The position numbers and the translations under genes are program-made. This document shows positions 16,527 through 28,449 of a stretch of 46,277 nucleotides of DNA, in pieces. Origin of the DNA: Myxococcales bacterium (GTDB lineage Bacteria; Myxococcota_A; Polyangia; Polyangiales; Houyiibacteriaceae). Under the pieces are notes generated by a model. It ran no database searches and had not been told where the DNA came from. It saw only the letters and a program-made list of their open reading frames with translations. The DNA lies in the NCBI GenBank assembly GCA_019637115.1, contig JAHBWH010000055.1, forward strand, positions 1 through 46,277, written 5' to 3'. Each line of letters opens with the position of its first letter. The first letter of the stretch is position 1.

Positions 16527-18362
16527 TCACGACTCGGTCGGAAGCACCGAGCCAACGGAGGGGCCCACGCGTAGCTCGTCGACCACGACACCTGGGAGGT
16601 TGGCGTTGAGACGCACGCGATCGAAGCGGAAGTTGGAGCGGAAGAGCTCGGCGTCCGCGGTCGGCAGCGCTGCGGAGTCCTCGACGAGTGGCGGGTCGAC
16701 CCAGAGCGAGACGAGCGCGGCGATGGAGTTGTGCTGCACGTGCACCAGCAAAAGGTGTGTCTCGAGCTCGTCGGCATCGGGTACTTGGAGGTAATGGATC
16801 GGGATGTCGCCGAGATCCGAACGCACGTAGAGGGGTCGTGGCTCGAGGTCGGGCATTTCAGGGACCGCAACGGAGCTGTGCGCGGTCTCAGCCACGTCCT
16901 TCGACTCGAGCCCGAAGGCCGCGGGGCGCCCGCCCGCGACATCGACTCGCGGGATGCCGATCAGCAAACGTTGCTGCGCCTCGTCGTACCCGCCGTCGTA
17001 CAGGTAGAGGCCACCGCCCTCACCGTCTGGCGCGTCCGAGACGTACCCCGCCATCAAGAACGAAACCCAGCTCGACGCGAAATCGCCGCCGAGCCCGAGG
17101 TTGACCACGTCAGTGCTGAGCCCGCTGCGGTCGATGACCCGTTGGGGCGGAGGGCCTCCCACGAGATAGAGCGCTCCGTCGAGGGTGACGAGGGATCGCC
17201 CGGCGTGGGAGTACTCGAGCGCGCGAACCACAGGCCGGCTGACATACGGAACCCAGCCTGCGCTGCCGCTCCGCGGATCGCTCGGTGTACCCCAACGCTC
17301 GCGGAAGCCAACTCCCCGGTCGGACGCTCGGAGGAGCGCGTCGAAGTACCCCGCGAACGGCTCCCACGCGAAGGGTGCGAGTGCTGGCATCGAGGGAAGC
17401 ACATCTGCGGCGCTCGTACCGACGCGTAGCTCGTCGAACAGCCCCTCGACCCGCTGGAGAGTGTCGAAACGGAGGTCATCGACGGACAGCGCGGCGTGTG
17501 CTGGTCCAAGGGAGGAGCCGTCGAGCCCAGGTCTTACCCAGAGCTCCACGGTCGCCGGCTCCCCAAACGTAACTCGCGCCACCAAGAGCGCGGGGTCACC
17601 CGACCACTGGTCCGAGAGCGCGTAGGTGTCCGCGCGAAGGTCGCGAATCCCGTAGCGCGGCCCATTGTGCTCGGGGTCGTCGCGCCGCGGCACGGGCAGG
17701 TCGGTCACCGGGCCGAGGCGTACGAGGGGCTCATCACCGTCGTAGAGGTCGACGCCCCCGTGCTCACCACCCACCAGCAGGGAGAGCCACACCGCTTGGC
17801 CCGGCGCGCCGATGCGGTCTTCGCGGTCACTGAGCGGGCCGAGGCACGACGTGTCGAGCCGCCGGTGCGCGAGCGGGCCACCCGACACCGAGACCGTCGT
17901 GATGAGCGTCCTGCCGCCGGTCTCTAGGGCGCGGTCGCCTCGCGCATACTGCAGCGTCCCTTCGGCGAGGATTTGACCTGGCCCGCCATGCCATCGATCG
18001 GCCCAGCCGATGCCCCCATCGAGCAGGAAGAGTGGCCCCGTGTCGTAGTCGAAGGGCTCGTAGGCGAGCAGTCCCGTGCGGTGGGCCTCGCAGCCATCTC
18101 CGGCGTCGCCGTCACCGCCGTCAGGCCGAGAGTCGAGGGCGTCGCTCGCACCATCCGGCACTCGCGCGTCCAAGTCGCCGGGGATCGTCCCGTCCAGCAT
18201 GGAGGCGTCGAGGTCCCCGATCGGGCCGCACCGATCCTCGGGGCACGTCGGGCAACACGACCACACCGAGGGGGCGAGGAGCGCGAGACCGAAGCGCAGC
18301 CATCGATGAGCGGGGCGGTCCGGCGAAGAGACCCCCGAGAGTTCGGGCATCAGATGGGCCAT
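16527..18362 (-). CDS. lipoprotein with two LamG-like domains
   Basis: The ATG at 18362 gives 611 residues and is preceded on the minus strand by GGAGGAATCAGC, a strong ribosome binding site. A signal peptide ends in a lipobox-like LAPSVWSC, and the mature start CCPTCPEDRCGP is followed by a long Asp/Gly/Ala linker. Two halves look alike: EPFDYDTGPLFLLDGGIGWADRW near residue 100 and EPFAGYFDALLRASDRGVGFRERW near residue 340. Each is followed by a beta-rich region and ends in a DELRVG phrase. Concanavalin/LamG-like carbohydrate or protein binding is the best inference. The start overlaps the stop of the upstream lipoprotein gene by 13 bp, so the two form one operon. Confidence 0.7.
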   Translation of the reverse strand: MAHLMPELSGVSSPDRPAHRWLRFGLALLAPSVWSCCPTCPEDRCGPIGDLDASMLDGTIPGDLDARVPDGASDALDSRPDGGDGDAGDGCEAHRTGLLAYEPFDYDTGPLFLLDGGIGWADRWHGGPGQILAEGTLQYARGDRALETGGRTLITTVSVSGGPLAHRRLDTSCLGPLSDREDRIGAPGQAVWLSLLVGGEHGGVDLYDGDEPLVRLGPVTDLPVPRRDDPEHNGPRYGIRDLRADTYALSDQWSGDPALLVARVTFGEPATVELWVRPGLDGSSLGPAHAALSVDDLRFDTLQRVEGLFDELRVGTSAADVLPSMPALAPFAWEPFAGYFDALLRASDRGVGFRERWGTPSDPRSGSAGWVPYVSRPVVRALEYSHAGRSLVTLDGALYLVGGPPPQRVIDRSGLSTDVVNLGLGGDFASSWVSFLMAGYVSDAPDGEGGGLYLYDGGYDEAQQRLLIGIPRVDVAGGRPAAFGLESKDVAETAHSSVAVPEMPDLEPRPLYVRSDLGDIPIHYLQVPDADELETHLLLVHVQHNSIAALVSLWVDPPLVEDSAALPTADAELFRSNFRFDRVRLNANLPGVVVDELRVGPSVGSVLPTES

Positions 18363-19126
18363 GCTGATTCCTCCGCACATGCGGTCCGGTCCACGCGATA
18401 GACCGTCACCCACCCTTGGGCCGTCGCTGGCGCACACGCCTCGCTACAGCGGGCTACCTCACCTGGCGTATCAAAGACACATTCCGCGGGGAAGCACGCA
18501 GAATCGTAGATGTCGGGCGGGTGGCCATGGGTAAATACCACCACCTCTGCATACGGTTCGGCAACGAAGCCCGTCGCCAACAAGCCGTTCAGATTTACGA
18601 TCGGATCGCACGCGGTCGGCTCGACGGCCACCGTCCTCTGAGGTCCACCGGAGAACGCAAACAAGGCTCCTTCTGGCCAGCTGCAATCGAACCTGACTCC
18701 GCGAACCAAGCCGTTCCGACTGAAGGTCGGCACAGGCCTCAGCACGCCATCCTCGTCGCGATCGTAGCAATTGCAGATGTCGTAGGTCCCGTCGGCGCGC
18801 CGACGAAAACCTGGCCACTCCTCGTCTTGGCAGCGCGGCCCAAGCTGAACGCTCGGCCCCCCGCCTGCATCACTTCCACCGTCACGCGCAGGGTCGAGCG
18901 TGGCGTCCGGCACCTCGCCATCGCGTAGCGCGCTGGCGTCCGCATCGTGCGCGGCGTCGCCCGCGTCGACGAACGTCGCGTCGAAGCTCGGGTCCGCGTC
19001 CAACGAACCGTCGAGCATCCCTCCGTCACACGCGTCGTCTTCGCAGTCTGGGCACGAGCACCCGAGGGCCGATGCGAACCAACAGAGGCCAACCAACCAT
19101 CTGATCCTCGGGTCTCGCGTCATCAT
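18350..19126 (-). CDS. lipoprotein of unknown function
   Basis: The 258-residue protein starts MMTRDPRIRWLVGLCWFASALGC, a signal peptide with a lipobox-like ending. The mature start CSCPDCEDDACDGG resembles CCPTCPEDRCGP of the next gene. A 60-residue Asp/Ala-rich linker leads to a Cys-containing domain (CQDEEWPGFRRRADGTYDIC onward) that I do not recognise. It probably forms disulfides (CNCYDRDEDG, ACFPAECVFD, CSEAC). The gene lies 26 bp after the subtilase gene and overlaps the LamG-like lipoprotein gene. Codon use is a little less G/C-rich than in the flanking genes. Confidence 0.7.
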   Translation of the reverse strand: MMTRDPRIRWLVGLCWFASALGCSCPDCEDDACDGGMLDGSLDADPSFDATFVDAGDAAHDADASALRDGEVPDATLDPARDGGSDAGGGPSVQLGPRCQDEEWPGFRRRADGTYDICNCYDRDEDGVLRPVPTFSRNGLVRGVRFDCSWPEGALFAFSGGPQRTVAVEPTACDPIVNLNGLLATGFVAEPYAEVVVFTHGHPPDIYDSACFPAECVFDTPGEVARCSEACAPATAQGWVTVYRVDRTACAEESAWPI

Positions 19127-19152
19127 TCACTCCACTTCAGTCGTGATCTCGC

Positions 19153-20382
19153 TCAATACGTGTGCCAAGCAAGGCCGTAGAACGTCGTCTCGCTCGTTAC
19201 CGACGAGTAGTTCGCGAGCGCGATCTCGATTCGGTAGTACCAGAGAGATCCGGTTGGCGTACAGTTGCCTTGAGGGCCTCGAATCAAGAGATCCTCGACG
19301 TGCTCGTAGCTGTTCGTCGTGCTCGAGCTCTGCGCGACGAGCGTTCCGCCAGGCTCCTCGTAGACGCGGAGGTCGAGGTCCATGCCGAGGGTGTCCGTGC
19401 AGGACCCCGTGCTCCCAGCGGTGCAGGTCACGTTGCTATCCCACGCAAGCACGATGCGCAGGTTCTCGAAGCTCGGGCAGCCAGCGGCCGCTTGGGCATA
19501 GTGGGTCGTGCTGAAGAGGTGCGGCGAGCTCGAGCTGAAGTCCGACTTCGCCATGGACCCGAGGTCGTACCCGAAACGCGCGGGGGTGAATGTTCCCGGC
19601 TGCCGATTGGCGGCCATCGAACGGGCGTTCTCCCCATGGACCAGGCCTGTGCCGTCACGCCCGTCCGAGCCAGCGCACGACACGCCATAGGTACCCCAGG
19701 GGCACCCATCCGGGCTGGCGTTCCCAGCCGCGTCGGGACTCGCCATGAGGATCGCCTTGAGGGCCTCGGGCCAGCCCTGCAGGCTGGTCTCGTACTCTGT
19801 GATCCCCGCTGCGATCCCAGCGATCGCGGGCGGTATTACGCTCGACCCGGCGTACTCGAGGCCGACGGCCTGAGTGCATCCGGCGGGCGCGACCAGATGA
19901 GGCAACTCTTGTCCTGCGGCGTCGTTCCTCCAGGTGCTTCGGTATGAGGAAGCGGTCGTGCAACTATCGGCGCCGGGCGGGGCACCATCGGCGATGAGCC
20001 CATCGCTCCAGACGCCACCAACCACGAGCAAGTTGTACCCCTTGTGGTGCATTTCGTCGGCGTCATCGTTTCCTGCGGAGAGCACGTAGAGGCGCGCACT
20101 CTCGCGTGTCCTCCAGTCGAGGTACTGGTCCCGTCCCGAGAACGTAGCGTTCTGGGTCTCGGCCACGTACGCCCAGCTCTGGCTGTGGATGAAGGCTCCT
20201 TGGGCGACGGCCCAGTCGATGTCGGAGGCCTCGCTGTCGCCTAGGACGAAATTCGCCACATGCAACTGCGCGGCGTTTGCGAACCCCGGGTCGGACGTTG
20301 TGTTGGCCAGAAGTCCGGCCATGAATGTCGCCTCGGGCGAGTCGAAGGTGAACCCCCCTGTGCTCCGAATATTCAGGCTCAT
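19153..20382 (-). CDS. subtilase-like (S8 fold) protein, N-terminus disrupted, catalytic His replaced
   Basis: The 409-codon frame starts at an ATG whose TGA-overlapping context (ATGA) joins it to an upstream remnant. It contains the S8-type oxyanion Asn segment (RLYVLSAGND), a Ser segment GSSVIPPAIAGIAAG aligned with the usual GTSxAxP, and WPEALKAILMAS. At the catalytic His position it reads FDSPEATFMAG, so Glu replaces His. The upstream remnant has VGLLEPTY where the catalytic Asp is expected. The C-terminal part (RIVLAWDSNVTC onward) resembles a jelly-roll P-like domain. As it stands the ORF has no signal peptide, so it is likely a broken or inactive protease. It heads the lipoprotein operon that follows. 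Confidence 0.6.
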   Translation of the reverse strand: MSLNIRSTGGFTFDSPEATFMAGLLANTTSDPGFANAAQLHVANFVLGDSEASDIDWAVAQGAFIHSQSWAYVAETQNATFSGRDQYLDWRTRESARLYVLSAGNDDADEMHHKGYNLLVVGGVWSDGLIADGAPPGADSCTTASSYRSTWRNDAAGQELPHLVAPAGCTQAVGLEYAGSSVIPPAIAGIAAGITEYETSLQGWPEALKAILMASPDAAGNASPDGCPWGTYGVSCAGSDGRDGTGLVHGENARSMAANRQPGTFTPARFGYDLGSMAKSDFSSSSPHLFSTTHYAQAAAGCPSFENLRIVLAWDSNVTCTAGSTGSCTDTLGMDLDLRVYEEPGGTLVAQSSSTTNSYEHVEDLLIRGPQGNCTPTGSLWYYRIEIALANYSSVTSETTFYGLAWHTY

Positions 20383-20654
20383 CGGAGGTCAGTGGTGTCG
20401 TCGGGGTACGTCGGCTCCAAGAGTCCAACGTCGACTCCGGTTCCGTCATACGCGGAGTTGCTGTCCCTTGCGGTCAGGGCTCTCGGTGCGCGACGACGCC
20501 AAATCCACGTAGCGGCGGATCCCCGCGCAACTGTCGAACCCGCGAGAGCCAGCGGGAGGAGTTCAACTGCAATCGGAGTCCGCTCGCGTAGATGCTGAGC
20601 TCTGGGTCGCACGCGCGGATCCGAACCGCTCGATCTGGCTCGCCGAGGCACCAT
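20383..20654 (-). pseudogene. frameshifted N-terminal remnant of the subtilase gene
   Basis: Two frames each hold a plausible part. One frame gives DPELSIYASGLRLQLNSS and SRWLSRVRQLRGD with G/C-rich third positions, as expected of a prodomain, and ends at a stop near 20470. Another frame then gives NSAYDGTGVDVGLLEPTY, the strand that normally holds the catalytic Asp, and ends at TGA 20379-20381, which overlaps the ATG of the main frame. At least two frameshifts are therefore needed to restore one protein. A ribosome-binding-like AAGGA precedes GTG/ATG at 20657-20654. Decay or sequencing error could explain it. Confidence 0.55.
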
Positions 20655-21100
20655 CACATCATCCTTCTACAACCGCTCTTTGCTTGCTGAGAACAGCAGC
20701 CATGCCTTGTCATGCACAGCATGTGCCAATGGAACGCACGGAAGTTTCCCGCCGTGCATCACCGACCGTTCGAGAACTAACGCCACTTCGTGCATCGATT
20801 GACGAAGGAGTTTCCTCGAGGCCGTGCGTGCGCACGCGGGTACTCTGTTCCCGCTCGCCGGGGTCGAAGCGCGGCCAACATGCGCCGCCGCGAAGCAGTA
20901 GAGCCAAGGGGCCTTTCGATGCCGACCGTGCAAAGCATGCGGCCGACCTCGAGGGGGGCTTCTTCTGCTCACCCCTCCCGCGCCTTCAGGTGCTGCTATC
21001 GAAACACGCGGGACCCGAAGCCGCGCGTACGCGAGAGTCAGTCGTCGTGAAGCAGCGAAGGGGCGGGACATTCGCGGTGCCGCGTGTCGATGGCGACGAC

Positions 21101-21133
21101 GCGCCCGAGTCCATGACGAGCTCGGCCGCGGCG
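21101..21133 (-). repeat. 33-bp inverted copy of glycosyltransferase codons
   Basis: These 33 bases are the exact reverse complement of 16137-16169, the part of the glycosyltransferase gene around its AAAELVMDSGA codons. A perfect match of this length next to a longer direct match is unlikely to be chance. Confidence 0.85.
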
Positions 21134-21233
21134 TTTTGGTCGGCTGTCCAAACGCGGCGCTCGTTTCCTCAAACGCGTCTACAGCCGCCGAGGCTCTCCG
21201 ACGGCGGGGAGCATCTTCTGCTCCTCCTCGGGC

Positions 21234-21345
21234 CTCACGGTGCCCTTCGGGGACGCGCGCGTGCTCGAGACGTTGCTGCGCGAGGGCCGCTGGGCCGAGC
21301 GCGGGGCGCGAGGGCGAGCGCACGTCCAGCGCTTCACCTGGGAGG
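21234..21345 (+). pseudogene. 112-bp direct fragment of the glycosyltransferase gene
   Basis: This fragment matches 16174-16296 with one substitution and one 12-bp deletion, which falls between two GCGCTCGAG-like repeats and keeps the frame. It carries only the codons for the C-terminal helix region (TVPFGDAR to RFTWE) with no start, catalytic motifs or stop context. Similarity stops abruptly on both sides. The near identity implies a recent copy. Confidence 0.9.
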
Positions 21346-21551
21346 GTACCACTACCGCCTCGCCGTTCTACAGGTCGAGCGCGTACGAGCCGTTGCGTGG
21401 CCCCAGGCGACGTCGCGTGCGCGCGCGTTTGCTGAACGCGATGCGTTGACAAGACGCGGGGCCTCAGACGGTCGTGATTCGCCATGCGACCACGACAAGG
21501 GGCGGTCGAAAGACGATCGCAGTTCATCCGGGGGTCTGCTGGGATCGGCGC

Positions 21552-21890
21552 TCAGGGCGCGTAGGGCTCGCCCTCGGGGCAGAGCCCTCGGTCGCGCACA
21601 TCGTCGAGGGTCAGCGGCGAATAGAACCAGTCGATGACGTTCGAGCTCACGTTGCAGCCAGCGACGATGTTCGCGCGTGGGCAGGCGCCGTCGCGGTAGG
21701 TCCCCTCGCTGGACGAGCAGAGCGAGCGAAACGCGGTCGCGGCGACGGCGCTGGCGTCGGAGCCGGTGCGCTCTTGGCAGCGGCTCTGCGTGGTGAACTC
21801 GCAAGCGATGACATCGTCGCCGAAGCAACCGGACATGGAGAACGCCGCGAGGGCGGCGAGGGTGAGCGCGCGAAGCACGGAGCGGAACAT
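21552..21890 (-). CDS. small lipoprotein, unknown function
   Basis: The ATG at 21890 gives 112 residues. MFRSVLRALTLAALAAFSMSGC is a clear lipoprotein signal peptide with a MSGC lipobox, so the mature protein starts at Cys22. The mature part has five further cysteines (VIACEF, SRCQER, SLCSSS, ACPRAN, GLCPEG and nearby), which suggests a small disulfide-bonded fold. No family is recognised. The frame is open further upstream but those codons look non-coding. It is divergent from the DUF2339 gene with a 256-bp gap. Confidence 0.72.
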   Translation of the reverse strand: MFRSVLRALTLAALAAFSMSGCFGDDVIACEFTTQSRCQERTGSDASAVAATAFRSLCSSSEGTYRDGACPRANIVAGCNVSSNVIDWFYSPLTLDDVRDRGLCPEGEPYAP

Positions 21891-22146
21891 CCCGTGACGG
21901 TGGCCGACACGAACGCAATTGTCCAGTGTCAGCGCACGACGCATGGCAGCGCGCGCGCTGGCCGAGCGGCTGGGCTCCACCGAGTGACCGAGGCGTGCGA
22001 CCCTGCGCGACATCCTCGTCGCGCACGTGTGCTTCCAATGCACACCGCCTGCGCATCGACGCTCCAGTCGCCGCGCCGCCGCGCCACTTTTCCAAATATG
22101 TTCGATGATATGCGCCGGGGCACACTCGGTGCTTTGGGGAGACGAC

Positions 22147-25547
<3,401 letters not shown>

Positions 25548-25551
<4 letters not shown>

Positions 25552-27767
25552 ACCGCCGAATCGACCTCCGCGTCTCCGCGCTCGCTTTCGTCGCGACTCT
25601 CCTCGCGCTCTCGCTCGCGGCCACCACGGCCGCGCAAGCCGAGCGCGACCCGACGCGCATCTTCCCGCACGAGGCCGCGATCGAGGCCGACGCCCGAGGG
25701 CTCGTGCGCTTGCCGCTGCGCCCCGACGTCCTCGAGCGCGCGCGCCCCGATCTGTCGGACCTGCGGGTCTTCGACGGCGCGGGCCACGAGCTGCCCTTCT
25801 TGGTCGATCGCGGCCGCCGCCCCTGGCCGGCGGACGTACGCGCGCGCGTCGTCCTCGTCCCCCTCGACGTACGCGAGCGCGACGTACGACGGCTCGACCC
25901 GACCTCGTTCCAAGAGCTCCGCGTCCCGGCCCCCGACGCGCCGCCGGAGGGCGCGCGCTGGGAGATCGAGGTCGACTCGCCCGAGGCGCGCTTCGTGCGC
26001 CAGCTCGTCGTCCACTGGGAGGACGCGGACGTGACCGTCGAGGTCGCCCGAGGCAGCGTGTTCCGGCTGCCGAGCCCGCTCCGTCAGCGCGTCCGCCTGC
26101 CGCTGCCCGCCCTGCCTCCGCCGAGCCACGACGCGAGGCTCGTGATCTCGATCCTCGGCGAGGGACCGCTCCTCTCACCGACCTTGGCGCTCGTCGGGCA
26201 GCGCGCCTCGTCGCCGGGAGACGTGCTCACGATGCCGCTCGAGATCGTCTCGAGCGTTCGCGAAGGCGATCGCACGATCGTCGAGCTCGCGCGTCCCGTC
26301 GGTCTCGTGCCCGAGCGCGTCCTCGTCCAGACTCGGACCGCGACCTTCCACCGCGAGGTCACCGTCGAGGACCTCCGGCGAGGCCGCGAGCCCACGCGAC
26401 TCGGCGGCGGCTCGGTCTTCCGGATCGACGATCTCGACGCCGAGGCGCTCGACGTTCCGCTCGGGCGCGCCACGGGAGAGGCGCTCCGCGTCGTCCTGCA
26501 CGACGGCGACGCGCCCAGCCTCGAGGCGCTCTCGTTCGTCGCGCAGATCGAGCTGCCCTCGCTCGTCTTCGAGCATCGCGAGGGGGCCCGCCTGCTCTTC
26601 GGTGGGGGTCGCGCGGGCGCCCGACGTCACGACCTCGAGCGCTTCGCGGGCACGACGCTCGGCGAGCAGGTCCTCGAGCGTCCGCTCCCGGAGGCGCGGC
26701 TCGGCGCGACCGGTGACAACCCTCGCTTCGATCAGCGCCCCGCCCTCGGCTTCGCGACCGCTGGGCGCGCCGTGCCCCTCGCGCGTTTCTCGAGCGTGGC
26801 TGCGCTCGAGGTGCGCGGCGCACGAGAGGGCTCGAGCCACTTCGTCCCGAGCCCCGCGCTCCTGGCGCTCGCGCGTGACGACCTCGCAGATCTGCGCGTG
26901 GTCGACGGGGCAGGGAACGCCCGACCCTACGTGCTCTCGCCCGCCGACACCCGCGCCCTGATCGACGTGCCCATCGGCGCGCCCGCGACCAGCCCGCGCC
27001 GAAGCCGCTACGCGATCCCACTCGACCCTGGCCCGCTCCCGACCACGAGGCTCGAGCTCGACCCGGAGGACGCCTTCGTCTCGCGCCCTTGCGTGCTCTA
27101 CGGCTTCGACGAGCGCGGCGAGCGACGACGCCTCGCGAGCGTCACGCTCGCGCGCGGCCCCGACGACGACGCGCGGGTCATGATCCCGCTCCCGCGCGAG
27201 CGCGTCGCGGCGCTCGAGCTCGAGGTCGAGGACGGCGACGACAGCCCGCTGACCTTCCGCGGCGCGTGGGTCGAGGTCGTCACCCGCACGGTCTTCGTCG
27301 CGGCCCCCGACGGCGACTATCGCGTCCTGGTCGGAGATCCAGAGGCCGAGCATCCGCGCTACGCGCTCGAGGACGCGCTCGAGCTCGTGCTCGCGATCGA
27401 CTCGGCGCCCGCCGCGCTCGGCGCGGTGGAGCGCAACCCCGCCCACGAGCCGCCGCCCTTCTGGGAGCAGGTCGACCTCGCGTCCGGCGCGGTCTGGGGC
27501 GTGCTCCTCTTGGCGGTCGTCCTCCTCGGCGGCCTCACCCTGCGGCTCGCCCGCCACGCGCCCGACGCTCCGTCGCCCGACGCGACACCAAACGCGCCAT
27601 CGCCCGACGCGACGCCACCGCACGCGCCATCGCCCGACGCGACGCCACCGCACGCTCCGTCGCCCGACGCGACGCCACCGCACGCTCCGTCGCCCGATGA
27701 GGCCACCTCGAAGGCCGAGGCCGCGGGCGAGGAGGACGAGCGGCGAAACGAAGGGACCGCGAAGTGA
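25548..27767 (+). CDS. DUF3999 membrane-anchored protein, partner of DUF2339
   Basis: The ATG at 25548 overlaps the DUF2339 stop (TGA at 25549-25551) and gives 739 residues. A signal peptide (MNRRIDLRVSALAFVATLLALSLAATTAAQA) is followed by a beta-rich periplasmic region with repeated phrases: LSDLRVFDGAGHELPFLVDRG near residue 65 and ADLRVVDGAGNARPYVLSPAD near residue 450. A C-terminal transmembrane helix (VWGVLLLAVVLLGGLTLRL) and a short cytoplasmic tail of HAPSPDATPP repeats complete it. This matches DUF3999, whose function is unknown. It likely works with the DUF2339 protein in one envelope complex. Confidence 0.87.
27574..27690 (+). repeat. 30-bp in-frame repeat in the DUF3999 tail
   Basis: One 27-bp and three 30-bp units starting CGCCCGACGCGACGCCACCG encode PDATPPHAPS repeats in the cytoplasmic tail just before the stop. 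The frame is kept. The last two full units are identical, which suggests a recent expansion. Confidence 0.9.
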
Positions 27768-27819
27768 CGCTCGGCCACTCCGCGGTCTCGGTCCCCGTCT
27801 CGGGTGGAGGGCGCGCCCG

Positions 27820-28197
27820 TCAGGAGCGCTGCTTCGCCTCTTCCTCGGCGATCTTCCGGTTCACCTCGTCCATGTCGAGCGCCGCGGCTTGCTGCACGAG
27901 ATCCTCGAGCGCGGGCTCGGGGAGCGCCCCGGCGTCGCGGTAGAGCAGCACGCCGTCGCGGAAGACCATCAGCGTCGGGATCGACTGGATGCCGAGGCCC
28001 GCCGCGATCGCCTGCTCGACGTCGGTGTTCACCTTGAGGAACTTCGCGTCCGGGTGCTTCGCGGCGACCCGCTCGAAGATCGGCCCGAACATCTTGCAGG
28101 GGCCACACCACGGGGCCCAGAAGTCCACGAGGACGAGCCCGCCGCCTTCGACGGCGCTCTGGAGGGTCGCTTCGTTCGCTTCGATCGCAGTTGCCAT
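27820..28197 (-). CDS. thioredoxin
   Basis: The ATG at 28197 gives 125 residues and is preceded by AAAGGAGAACC, a strong ribosome binding site. The active site WCGPC is at 30-34 in VLVDFWAPWCGPCK, and the cis-Pro loop reads SIPTLMVFRDG. The length is near the usual 105-110 plus an extra C-terminal helix (DMDEVNRKIAEEEAKQRS). It reduces protein disulfides in the cytoplasm. A perfect palindrome, AGAACC-A-GGTTCT, lies at 28217-28229 just upstream of the ribosome binding site and could be an operator. The universal stress protein gene lies upstream on the same strand with a 252-bp gap, so they are probably separate transcripts. Confidence 0.95.
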   Translation of the reverse strand: MATAIEANEATLQSAVEGGGLVLVDFWAPWCGPCKMFGPIFERVAAKHPDAKFLKVNTDVEQAIAAGLGIQSIPTLMVFRDGVLLYRDAGALPEPALEDLVQQAAALDMDEVNRKIAEEEAKQRS

Positions 28198-28216
28198 GGT
28201 TCTCCTTTCCACACCG

Positions 28217-28229
28217 AGAACCAGGTTCT
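28217..28229 (-). promoter_or_regulatory. palindrome upstream of thioredoxin gene
   Basis: AGAACC-A-GGTTCT is a perfect 6+6 inverted repeat about 10 bases upstream of the thioredoxin ribosome binding site. It may be an operator or a short mRNA hairpin. No binding family is recognised. Confidence 0.3.
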
Positions 28230-28398
28230 GGGTGCGCCCGCGTTCCCGCGCGGGGCGTGTAGGCTGGGTCGTAACATTGGACGCGCTCGGCGTCTCGTCG
28301 TGACGAGGTCGTAGAGCGTCGTGCTGGGCCGGTGTCGGGGGCCGGCCTGCCCGACTGCCCGGCCCCAGCGACTCGACGACGAGGCGGAAACGTCGGCA

Positions 28399-28428
28399 GG
28401 GGCAGGGGCAGGGGCCAGGGGGCAGGGG
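28399..28428 (+). other. G-quadruplex-forming run
   Basis: Five runs of four or five G separated by CA or CCA make a classic G4 motif on the plus strand between the thioredoxin and universal stress protein genes. It lies 22 bp from the 3' end of the stress protein gene, so it would be C-rich in that transcript. Confidence 0.6.
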
Positions 28429-28449
28429 CACAGGACTCGCACCCCGAGA

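Larger units (their letters stand above)
20658..21551. other. gene-free stretch with rearranged glycosyltransferase fragments
   Basis: About 0.9 kb holds no coding frame that I can support. The long frames on both strands are Arg/Ser-rich and lack starts, domains and consistent codon bias. The only recognisable content is two pieces copied from the glycosyltransferase gene at 15172-16398, one inverted (21101-21133) and one direct (21234-21345). The rest, including the G/C-rich DNA at 20800-21000, shows nothing I recognise. I read it as a scar of rearrangement next to the decayed subtilase. Confidence 0.6.

Noticed and set aside
20379-20384. Programmed frameshift or functional split subtilase at the ATGA overlap
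   Set aside because: A second frameshift upstream and loss of the signal peptide make decay more likely. No slippery site precedes the stop.
20667-21637. Long ORFs on both strands of the 0.9-kb gap
   Set aside because: They cross the rearranged glycosyltransferase fragments in the wrong frames and show no domain or codon bias.
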